The notes beneath the pieces were generated by a model, which had not been told where the DNA came from, ran no database searches, and saw nothing but the letters and a program-made list of their open reading frames with translations. 64,000 bases of DNA from Curtobacterium sp. MCBA15_012. Lineage in GTDB: Bacteria > Actinomycetota > Actinomycetes > Actinomycetales > Microbacteriaceae. The translations under genes were made by a program, and so were the position numbers. This document shows positions 42,507 to 50,647 of the stretch, in pieces (position 1 is the stretch's first letter; every line of letters begins with the position of its first letter). The stretch is taken from contig NZ_CP126267.1 of the NCBI RefSeq assembly GCF_001864935.2, positions 1,116,001 to 1,180,000 of the forward strand, read 5' to 3'.

Positions 42507-43184
42507 GTCCTCGTCGGGGTCGTCGGGCGCGGGGGCGGGACGACGGCGCAGGAGCAGCAGGACGGCGACGACGAGCCCGACGAGCACGACGCCGCCGGCA
42601 CCGATCCACAGCGCGTCCGACGCGGTCGAGTCGCCGCCCGCGGTCGTGGTGCCCGGGTCCGACTCGGCGCCCGCGGTCGCGCCGCGGTCGGTCGCGCACG
42701 TGGGCGGCTTCGTCGCGCCGGCTGCGGGGGAGAAGCCGGCGGGAGCGTCCCACGTGAAGTCGTAGCGGTCCGAGACGGTGTGGCCGTCGGCGGACACGAT
42801 CTGCCACTCGACCTCGTACTTCCCGGAGGCGCCGAGCGCGGCCTTCGTGGTCATCGACGGACCGTCCACCGCGACGCAGCCGTCCTCGTAGTACCGGCCG
42901 TCGGGTCCGAGCACGCGGAAGGCGAAGCCCGAGTCGGAGCCGCCGATCGCCAGGAGCCGGTCGTTCGTCGTGATGTCGAACCGGTCGGGCAGTTCGGTGA
43001 GCGTCCCACCGACCGCCGGGGTCGAGGACACCAGGTAGTTGTGCGCGCTGGCGGGGGCGGCGAGCCCGAGGACCGCGCCGCTCGCGATCGCGACCGACGC
43101 GGCGGACGTGGCCACGAGCCTCCAGGCCGACCGCCGACCCCCGTCGGACCGCCGGACACCCGTCCGACCCGCCACGGGCGTCAC
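42504..43184 (-). CDS. copC: CopC-domain copper-binding protein
   Basis: A 226-residue exported protein. The signal peptide ends in APASA just before HNYLVSSTPAVGG; the first mature His is a copper ligand in CopC. The CopC beta-barrel ends near residue 145 with VSADGHTVSDRYDF. A disordered linker and one C-terminal membrane helix (LWIGAGGVVLVGLVVAVLLLL) with an RRR anchor follow, so it faces outside. GTG at 43184 overlaps the ycnI stop (GTGA). Confidence 0.88.
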   Translation of the reverse strand: MTPVAGRTGVRRSDGGRRSAWRLVATSAASVAIASGAVLGLAAPASAHNYLVSSTPAVGGTLTELPDRFDITTNDRLLAIGGSDSGFAFRVLGPDGRYYEDGCVAVDGPSMTTKAALGASGKYEVEWQIVSADGHTVSDRYDFTWDAPAGFSPAAGATKPPTCATDRGATAGAESDPGTTTAGGDSTASDALWIGAGGVVLVGLVVAVLLLLRRRPAPAPDDPDED

Positions 43185-43909
43185 TTGGTGGTGTTCCGTG
43201 CGCCGGCGTCGCGGCGACGCGTGGCGGCGACGGCGACGACCAGGCCGACGGCGCCGACGACCAGGCCGCCGAGGCCGAGGAAGCGGCCGACCAGGTCGGG
43301 GCCGCCGGTCGTCGCGGACGCCGTGCTCGCGGTCGCCGTGGTGGCGTCGTCGTCACCCGTCGCCGAGGACGCGGCGGTGAGGACGATCGAGGGGGCCGGG
43401 TGCTCGGGCTCCTCCTTGCCGGTCTGCTGCTGGTCCCAGTCGGTCGAGCCCTGCTCGCAGGTCTGCACGACCGGGAACGACACCCGGTCGCCGGGCTTGC
43501 CGTCGGGCAGCGAGAACGACAGTGCGAAGGTGTCGCGTTCGTCGGCGGGGAGCGGGGTCTTCGCCGTGTACGTCACGCTCGTGACGCGCTCGGCGGGGGT
43601 GGCCTCCTCGTCGCTGCTGCTGCTCGACGACGAGCTCGTGTACGGCTCGGTGGTCTTCGTGATGGTCCAGTTCGGGTTCACGGTCGGGGTGACCTCGATC
43701 ACCGACTTCGGCACCGAGAACTCGAGCTTCGTCGTGGGGGAGCCGTCGCAGCCGTGCGGGACCGAGAACGTCGCGGTCGTGTACGAGTTCGCGGCGGTCG
43801 ACGTGGCGTCGGCCTCGACGTGCGCGCTGGCGGCGCCGGCGGTGCCGAGGACGATCGCGGCGGTGACGCCGAGGGTCGCGGTGCCGACGAGGGCGAGGCG
43901 CTTGGTCAT
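43181..43909 (-). CDS. ycnI: YcnI-like (DUF1775) copper-associated protein
   Basis: A 242-residue membrane-anchored protein: signal peptide ending GAASA then HVEADATSTAANSY, the DUF1775 domain whose first mature His and a Trp-containing NPNWTI region form the copper site of YcnI. One C-terminal membrane helix with an RRRD anchor. It is co-transcribed with copC, suggesting delivery or buffering of copper at the outer face of the membrane. A Ser-rich loop (SSSSSSSSDEE) interrupts the domain. Confidence 0.88.
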   Translation of the reverse strand: MTKRLALVGTATLGVTAAIVLGTAGAASAHVEADATSTAANSYTTATFSVPHGCDGSPTTKLEFSVPKSVIEVTPTVNPNWTITKTTEPYTSSSSSSSSDEEATPAERVTSVTYTAKTPLPADERDTFALSFSLPDGKPGDRVSFPVVQTCEQGSTDWDQQQTGKEEPEHPAPSIVLTAASSATGDDDATTATASTASATTGGPDLVGRFLGLGGLVVGAVGLVVAVAATRRRDAGARNTTK

Positions 43910-43924
43910 GGGGTCCTCTCGATT

Positions 43925-43939
43925 TCTACAACTTGTAGA
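43925..43939 (-). promoter_or_regulatory. Operator-like palindrome before ycnI
   Basis: TCTACAA-C-TTGTAGA, seven-base arms and one central base, 16 bases upstream of the ycnI ATG. The TACA..TGTA core resembles operators of BlaI/CopY-type repressors. No such regulator gene is in the window. Confidence 0.6.
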
Positions 43940-44091
43940 GCAGCGGTGGCAACGGTACCAGGTGCGCACGCCGTGGGCGAACGAGCCGGGACAGACCGGG
44001 TGGCGTCGCCGTCGGTGTCACCGGATGCGGTTAGGCTCGGAGCACCGGGCGGGTCACCTGCCCGCATCGGTCAACCAGGGAGGGCACCGAC

Positions 44092-45372
<1,281 letters not shown>

Positions 45373-45385
45373 CGCGCGGTCCCGA

Positions 45386-45417
45386 GACGGCCCGGCCCCC
45401 GAGGGGGTCGGGCCGTC
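45386..45417 (+). terminator. Terminator after clpX
   Basis: Stem of about 14 bp (GACGGCCCGGCCCCC with one wobble) directly after the clpX stop, followed by GTCGTGTGTG. Confidence 0.8.
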
Positions 45418-45535
45418 GTCGTGTGTGCGGTCGGGTCGCGCGCGTCCCCGGTGGTGACGCGCCGCCTGGACCGGCGCCGCGGGCCTGGCCTGCGCCGCGC
45501 CGAGCGGTCCCCGGGCGTCCCCGGTGGTGACGCGC

Positions 45536-45597
45536 CGCACAACGGGGAGCACCTCGCACCACGGGATTCCGTGGCGCGAGGTGCTTCCCGTTGTGCG
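45536..45597. terminator. Long hairpin, copy 2 of the duplicated element
   Basis: A 29-bp stem (starting CGCACAACGGGGAGCACC) with loop GATT, one mismatch and one wobble. It is almost the same sequence as 18981-19042 and is again between two convergent genes. Confidence 0.9.
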
Positions 45598-45667
45598 CGG
45601 TGCTCGGGCGGGCCCGACCGGGCCGCCCGCCACCCGACCGGGTCGCGGCCGCGGGGCCGCCTGCGCG

Positions 45668-47692
45668 CTACTCCAGCCCGCGGCGGCGCAGCAGCGGCCC
45701 GACCTCGGCGTCGCGGCCGCGGAACGCGCGGTAGGCCTCGAGCGGGTCCTGCGCCCCGCCGACCCCGAGCACGGTGGTCGCGAAGCGGCGCCCGGCCTCG
45801 CGGGAGAGCCCGCCGTGCTCCCGGAACCACTCCACCGCGTCCGCGTCGAGCACCTCGGACCAGATGTAGCCGTAGTAGCCGGCGTCGTACCCGCCCGAGA
45901 ACGTGTGCGCGAAGTACGTCGACGAGTACCGCGGCGGCACCGCCCGGACGTCCACCCCGGCGTCGGCGAGGGCACGGCGCTCGAAGTCCTCGACGTCGGT
46001 GACCGCGGCGGCCTCGGCGGCGGACAGACGGTGCCACGCCTGGTCGAGCAGGGCTGCCGCGAGGTACTCCGTGGTCGAGAAGCCCTCGTTGAAGCCGGCC
46101 GAGTCGCTCAGGCCGAGGACGAGCTCGGGCGGCAGCGGTTCGCCGGTCTCGTGGTGCTTCGCGTAGTTCGCGAGCACCGAGGGCCAGGTCACCCACATCT
46201 CGTTCACCTGCGAGGGGAACTCGACGAAGTCGCGCTCGACGTTCGTGCCCGAGAACCGCGGGTACGTCGTCCGGGCGATGAGTCCGTGCAGCGCGTGGCC
46301 GAACTCGTGGAACAGCGTCTCGACCTCGTCCTGCACGAGCAGGGTCGGCGACCCGGCGGCGGGCTTCGCGACGTTGAGGTTGTTCACGACGACGGGCAGC
46401 GTGCCGAGCAGGTGCGACTGCTCGACGACGGGGTGCATCCACGCGCCGCCGCGCTTGCCGTCGCGCGTGTAGAGGTCGAGCAGGTACAGGCCGACTGGTT
46501 CGTCGTCCTCCGAGCGCACCTCGAAGACGCGCACCTCGTCGTTGTACCCGTGCAGGTCCGGCCGCTCGGTGAAGCGCAGGCCGTACAGCTCCCCGGCGGC
46601 GTGGAACACCCCGTCCCGGAGCACCCGGTCGGCCTCGAAGTACGGGCGGAGCGCCGAGCTGTCCGCGGCGAACTGCTCGCCGCGGAGGACCTCGGTGGCG
46701 TACGCCCAGTCCCACGCCTCGACCTCGAACCCGACGGCCCGGGACCGGACGGCGCGCTCGTCCTCGGCGTTCGCGGCGGCGGCGGGCACGAGCGACGACA
46801 GCAGCCCGTCGACGGCCCGGGGCGTGCGGGCGGTCTCGTCGGCGGTGACGACCGACGCGTGGTCCGGGTACCCGAGCAGTTCGGCGCGCTCGGCGCGGAG
46901 CCGGACGATCCGGAGCAGCACGTCACGGTTGTCGTGGTCGTTCCCGCGCCGACCACGGGACAGCGACGCGCGCATGATGCGTTCGCGCAGACCGCGGTGG
47001 GTGAGCGAGCCGAGCCACGGGTGCCCCGTGTACAGCGGCAGGGTGACGAGCCAGCCGTCGAGTCCGCGGTCGGCGGCGGCCCCGGCGGCGGCGGAGCGGG
47101 CCCCGTCGTCGAGCCCGTCGAGCTCGGCCTCGTCGGTGACGTGCACGGCGAGGTCGTTCGTCTCGTCGAGCAGGTTCCGCTCGAACGTCGCGCTCAGCGT
47201 CGACAGCTCCTGGTTGATCGCGGTGAGGCGTTCCTTGCCGGCGGCGTCGAGCCCGGCGCCCGCGAGGGTCATCTCGGTGTGCACGCGTTCGACGAGCCGG
47301 CGGTCCTCGGCGGAGAGGTCCGCTCGGGCCAGGTCGTCGCGGACCGCGGCCACCCGGGCGTACAGCCGCGCGTCGAGGGTGATCGCGTCGCGGTGCGCGG
47401 CGAGCACGGGGGAGAGCTCGGCCTCGAGGTCCCTGAGCTCGGGCGTGGAGTCGGCGCCGGTCAGGGTCCAGAAGACGTGCCCGACGCGCGCCAGCAGCTG
47501 CCCGGAGCGCTCGAGGGCGACGAGCGTGTTCTCGAACGTGGGGGCCTGCGGGTCCGTGGCGATCGCGTCGACCTCGGCGCGCTGCTCGGCGATGCCGGCG
47601 TCGAACGCGGGACGGAAGTGCTCGAGCCGGACGTCGTCGAAGGGCGGGAGGGCGTAGGGGAGCGTGCTCGGTTCGTCGAACGGGGTTGCCAT
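45668..47692 (-). CDS. dcp: M3-family peptidyl-dipeptidase (Dcp-like)
   Basis: A 674-residue zinc peptidase. The zinc site HEFGHALHGLI lies near residue 460, and a long helical body covers the cleft, as in Dcp/oligopeptidase A. It would degrade short peptides released by proteases. ATG at 47692 has TAGGGT 6 bases upstream (47699-47704, minus), the leaderless pattern. The frame of the tetR gene ends 34 bases before it on the same strand. Confidence 0.93.
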   Translation of the reverse strand: MATPFDEPSTLPYALPPFDDVRLEHFRPAFDAGIAEQRAEVDAIATDPQAPTFENTLVALERSGQLLARVGHVFWTLTGADSTPELRDLEAELSPVLAAHRDAITLDARLYARVAAVRDDLARADLSAEDRRLVERVHTEMTLAGAGLDAAGKERLTAINQELSTLSATFERNLLDETNDLAVHVTDEAELDGLDDGARSAAAGAAADRGLDGWLVTLPLYTGHPWLGSLTHRGLRERIMRASLSRGRRGNDHDNRDVLLRIVRLRAERAELLGYPDHASVVTADETARTPRAVDGLLSSLVPAAAANAEDERAVRSRAVGFEVEAWDWAYATEVLRGEQFAADSSALRPYFEADRVLRDGVFHAAGELYGLRFTERPDLHGYNDEVRVFEVRSEDDEPVGLYLLDLYTRDGKRGGAWMHPVVEQSHLLGTLPVVVNNLNVAKPAAGSPTLLVQDEVETLFHEFGHALHGLIARTTYPRFSGTNVERDFVEFPSQVNEMWVTWPSVLANYAKHHETGEPLPPELVLGLSDSAGFNEGFSTTEYLAAALLDQAWHRLSAAEAAAVTDVEDFERRALADAGVDVRAVPPRYSSTYFAHTFSGGYDAGYYGYIWSEVLDADAVEWFREHGGLSREAGRRFATTVLGVGGAQDPLEAYRAFRGRDAEVGPLLRRRGLE

Positions 47693-47726
47693 GCAGCCAC
47701 CCTACGGACGCACCACACGGGCTGCG

Positions 47727-48311
47727 TCAGCGCGTCGCGGCGTCGATCAGGGTCTCGGCCGCCGCGCGCGCGTGCGCCGCCGGCTCGGTGGTCCCCGCGA
47801 TCGCCGCCGTCGTCTGCGCCCCCTCGGCGAGCAGCGCGAGCTGCGCGGCGAGGACCTCGGCCCGCCCCGCGTCCTCGACGAGCCCCGACGTGAGCGACGC
47901 CACGTACCGCTGGAACGACGCCTTGTGCTCACGCGCGATCTCGGCGACCGCGTCGGAGGTCGCCCCGAGCTCGCCGAACGCGTTGATGAACCCGCAGCCC
48001 CGGAAGGTGTCGTCCCCGAACCACGACTCGAGGAAGTCGTACACGGCCAGCAGCTTGTCCCGCGGGGTGGTGGCGGCGTCGACCGCGCCGTGCACGCCCC
48101 GTTCCCACAGGTCGTGCCGGCTGCCGAGCACCGCGGCGACCAGCCGGTCCTTGCCCGGGAACGCCGCGTAGAGCTTCTTCAGCGAGACGCCGGCACCGGT
48201 CCGGATCTCGTCCATGCCGACCGTCTGGATGCCGCGGGCGTAGAACAGCTCGTCCGCCACCTCGACGATGTGGTCCCGGACGGCCGGGTCGACGGAGCGT
48301 GTCATTGCCAT
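47727..48311 (-). CDS. TetR-family transcriptional regulator
   Basis: A 194-residue repressor. HTH region ADELFYARGIQTVGMDEIRTGAGVSLKKLY at residues 19-50; the rest is a helical ligand domain (FLESWFGDDTFRGCGF). Two start codons are possible, ATG at 48311 or 48305. It is upstream of dcp on the same strand, but the regulated genes are not obvious. The low-GC island begins just upstream. Confidence 0.9.
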   Translation of the reverse strand: MAMTRSVDPAVRDHIVEVADELFYARGIQTVGMDEIRTGAGVSLKKLYAAFPGKDRLVAAVLGSRHDLWERGVHGAVDAATTPRDKLLAVYDFLESWFGDDTFRGCGFINAFGELGATSDAVAEIAREHKASFQRYVASLTSGLVEDAGRAEVLAAQLALLAEGAQTTAAIAGTTEPAAHARAAAETLIDAATR

Positions 48312-48435
48312 CCTGATCCCTGCGGTGCGTCGCCGGTCCTGCTCCCGGAACGCTCGTTCTCGAGCCTACGCGTGCGCCTCCAGCCATCGCCAATCGCAAG
48401 CGCGTGCAGGAATGAGCGGGTGCAGGTTCGAGAAC

Positions 48436-49572
48436 TTACTCGACGCGACGAAGGTGAGCCCGACGAGGGTCCTCCGGTCGCGATCGGTGCCTGTGGGTGA
48501 GTGGAACCACGGGAGCGATCTTCTGGGGGCTCGCTGTTCGATCGAGCGCCATCGGGACGAGCCCTCGCAAGTGACCGAGGAGTTCCTGGCGGCTGACGTG
48601 CAACTCGGCAAGCGCTTCGGCCGTCACGTTCGAGGAGCCGTCGCCGAAGAAGACCTTCCGAAGGACCTGCGAGGTCTCGGCCACGAGATCGCTACCGGGT
48701 TCTTCGGTCCTGAACCCACGCTTCGCCAATTCGATGCAGATCGAGCGGTAGTTCCAGTCGGTCAGGAGCTTCAGAGCATGAAGGCGGTGAGCCAGTGCCA
48801 TGGCTGAGACCCGCCAGTGGGATCGAGCCCTCAGGATCTGGTCGACGGACGCGCTCCTCAGCCGCTGCGGCAACAGGCCATCGGCAGGCATGAGCAATGC
48901 GGACGCGAAGACGTTCGCCTCGAGCTCACGCTCGCGGCCCTGGGGCGCTTCCGGCGAGTCGCCGTGGAGGACGAGGTGACCGAGCTCATGTGCAAGGTCG
49001 AATCGTTGACGTTCGGCAGTCTTCGACGTGCTGAGGAAGACGTACGGAACCCCGTTTCGCCAGAAGGAGAAAGCGTCTATCTCGCGAACGTCCTCGGTGA
49101 TTGCGAACACTCGAACGCCGTGCGCTTCCATCGAGTGGAAGAGGTTCGCGATCGGCCCGGAACCAAGTTTCCAAGTAGATCGAAGGATCTCTGCTGCGGT
49201 CTCCGGATCATGTTTGTCGAGGGTCGGAAGATCGGGGCCCGGCAGCACGAAGTTGCGGTCGATCCAGTCGGCGAGCTCGAGACTGATCGTCGCTCCGGCG
49301 AGAGCAGCGTCTCGAACGCTTGCAGTGGTCTTGCTCAGCTTCCGGAAGCTCACCGACTCGACATCGACGAGCTCGATCTCGTCGTGCGCGAAGAACGCGA
49401 TCTGTACTCCGAGGACGTCGCCGATCTTTTCCAACGCCTCCCGGGACGGCACCAAGTCTCCGTTCTCGTACCCGGACAACGACCGATTTGAGACGTTCGA
49501 CAGTTCAGCAAGCTTGACCAAAGAGAGTCCTGCTCGAAGCCTTGCGAGTCGGAGACGTGATGGGGTGAACAC
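48436..49572 (-). CDS. XRE-type HTH plus ImmA/IrrE zinc-peptidase protein
   Basis: A 378-residue protein. Residues about 5-60 are an XRE helix-turn-helix (RLRLARLRAGLSLVKLAELS with SNVSNRSLSGYENGD). Residues about 150-270 are an ImmA/IrrE-type metallopeptidase with QRFDLAHELGHLVLHGD (HExxH) and a later Glu in ERELEANVFASALLMP. Such proteins cleave a partner repressor, as ImmA does in mobile elements and IrrE does in Deinococcus. GTG at 49572 follows AGAAGG by nine bases. G+C by eye (60-63%) is well below the neighbours, so it is probably acquired. Confidence 0.88.
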   Translation of the reverse strand: MFTPSRLRLARLRAGLSLVKLAELSNVSNRSLSGYENGDLVPSREALEKIGDVLGVQIAFFAHDEIELVDVESVSFRKLSKTTASVRDAALAGATISLELADWIDRNFVLPGPDLPTLDKHDPETAAEILRSTWKLGSGPIANLFHSMEAHGVRVFAITEDVREIDAFSFWRNGVPYVFLSTSKTAERQRFDLAHELGHLVLHGDSPEAPQGRERELEANVFASALLMPADGLLPQRLRSASVDQILRARSHWRVSAMALAHRLHALKLLTDWNYRSICIELAKRGFRTEEPGSDLVAETSQVLRKVFFGDGSSNVTAEALAELHVSRQELLGHLRGLVPMALDRTASPQKIAPVVPLTHRHRSRPEDPRRAHLRRVE

Positions 49573-49589
49573 TGCAGCACCTTCTTGTT

Positions 49590-49613
49590 GGCGCTGAGTT
49601 CGGGTTCAGCGCC
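49590..49613 (-). other. Hairpin between the two island genes
   Basis: GGCGCTGA (49590-49597) and TCAGCGCC (49606-49613) flank an 8-base loop. It overlaps the stop of the first gene and lies 17 bases before the start of the second, so it might affect coupling between them. Confidence 0.55.
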
Positions 49614-50268
49614 GGGTGATCGGGATGTCGAGATCAGCAGGACCTTCGGTGTCATCCGGGAAACCGTCGTCCTCATCGAAGGAGATGGGGTCGATCGGGA
49701 ACCGCCGACCCCAGGTGTCCACCTTGCCACTTGTCGGACGGTAGCCGATCGGCTCGGCAAGCTCGAGGAGGAGCGTGCGTCCCACCAGGTGGTGCATGAG
49801 GAACCAAAGCGGAGCCGCAGCGGCGAGCTCGTCCGGATCGGCACGCACAGGATCGGGAACGCCGTCGAACTGGAAGAATCCCTGACCAGTGAGGCGGTTG
49901 TACCGATCAATGGACTTCCGCGTCACCGGGCCCTTCGGGGTCGTCACCGGGACGAGGAGCGGATCGCCGACCACACCGACGTTCTTCGCCGCGGTGACGA
50001 CGATGGCGAGCAAGCCGTCCGGGTGGACGATGCGACGCTGGTTGTTGACGGTTCCTACCGTCCACCCCATGCGTCCGAGCCGTCTCCGGATGTCTTCGCT
50101 GAGGTCTTGGTAGAGGTCGTTCGACTGCGCTCCGGGGTTGGCGAACCCGGTCCGGGAAAGTGCACTGTCGAGGCCGCGTGACGCAGCATCTCGGAACATC
50201 GTCGGATCGAGTCCGAGGTCCTCGAGTTTCGGCTCGCTCTCGCGATGCTGCCGAGCTTGTTGCGTCAT
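49606..50268 (-). CDS. Partner protein of the XRE-ImmA/IrrE gene, unknown function
   Basis: A 220-residue soluble protein. The N-terminal ~60 residues are charged and helical (TMFRDAASRGLDSALSRTG). The middle has GLLAIVVTAAKNVGVVGD and VTTPKGPVTRKSIDRYN, and the end has HHLVGRTLLLELAEPIGY then WGRRFPIDPISF. I do not recognise a family. ATG at 50268 follows GGAGG with seven bases. It is first in the two-gene unit; the ImmA/IrrE gene follows after 33 bases. It shares the lower G+C content. Confidence 0.65.
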   Translation of the reverse strand: MTQQARQHRESEPKLEDLGLDPTMFRDAASRGLDSALSRTGFANPGAQSNDLYQDLSEDIRRRLGRMGWTVGTVNNQRRIVHPDGLLAIVVTAAKNVGVVGDPLLVPVTTPKGPVTRKSIDRYNRLTGQGFFQFDGVPDPVRADPDELAAAAPLWFLMHHLVGRTLLLELAEPIGYRPTSGKVDTWGRRFPIDPISFDEDDGFPDDTEGPADLDIPITRR

Positions 50269-50280
50269 GTGCACCCCTCC

Positions 50281-50324
50281 GTTGCGTGAAAAGCTACCAC
50301 AATCGAGGTCGAATTTCGCGCAAC
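50281..50324 (-). promoter_or_regulatory. Inverted repeat around the island promoter
   Basis: GTTGCGTGAAA (50281-50291) and TTTCGCGCAAC (50314-50324) are eleven-base arms with one mismatch, 22 bases apart. TAGCTT (50296-50291, minus) between them could be the -10 box. It fits an operator for the XRE domain of the same operon. Confidence 0.6.
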
Positions 50325-50330
50325 TTCGGC

Positions 50331-50582
50331 TCAGTCCTCCTCGGCCGCGTCGTCCGGGTCGGTGACCTGCGCGTGCCCGGCCGGGTCGAGGCGGATCGAG
50401 GTGCCGTCGTCGAGCTCGACGATCGGCTTGCCCTCGAGGAAGGTGAGCGTCCAGCCCCAGGTGGACGCGTCCACCGAGGCCGCTGCCAGCTCGTCCTCGA
50501 CGCCGCGCACGGCGACGACCATCGTCTCGGGCAGTCGCGCGGGCGGCTGCCCACCGACGTTCCAGCGTGTGCCCAACTGCAT
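50331..50582 (-). CDS. Small protein of unknown function downstream of valS
   Basis: An 83-residue protein with TRWNVGGQPPARLPETMVVAV at the start and an acidic C-terminus (TDPDDAAEED). The body has the pattern of a small beta-sheet fold (TWGWTLTFLEGKPIVELDDGT). ATG at 50582 follows GGAGG by five bases. It is 65 bases after valS on the same strand. No family recognised. Confidence 0.6.
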   Translation of the reverse strand: MQLGTRWNVGGQPPARLPETMVVAVRGVEDELAAASVDASTWGWTLTFLEGKPIVELDDGTSIRLDPAGHAQVTDPDDAAEED

Positions 50583-50647
50583 CCGTGCCTCCAGGGTGGG
50601 TGTGGAAGGGCCGGGTCGCGGACGCGACCCGGCCCGTGGGGGCGACG

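Noticed and set aside
48312..50330. An integrated prophage or IS element
   Set aside because: No integrase, transposase, structural phage gene or terminal repeats were found around the low-GC pair; only composition marks it.
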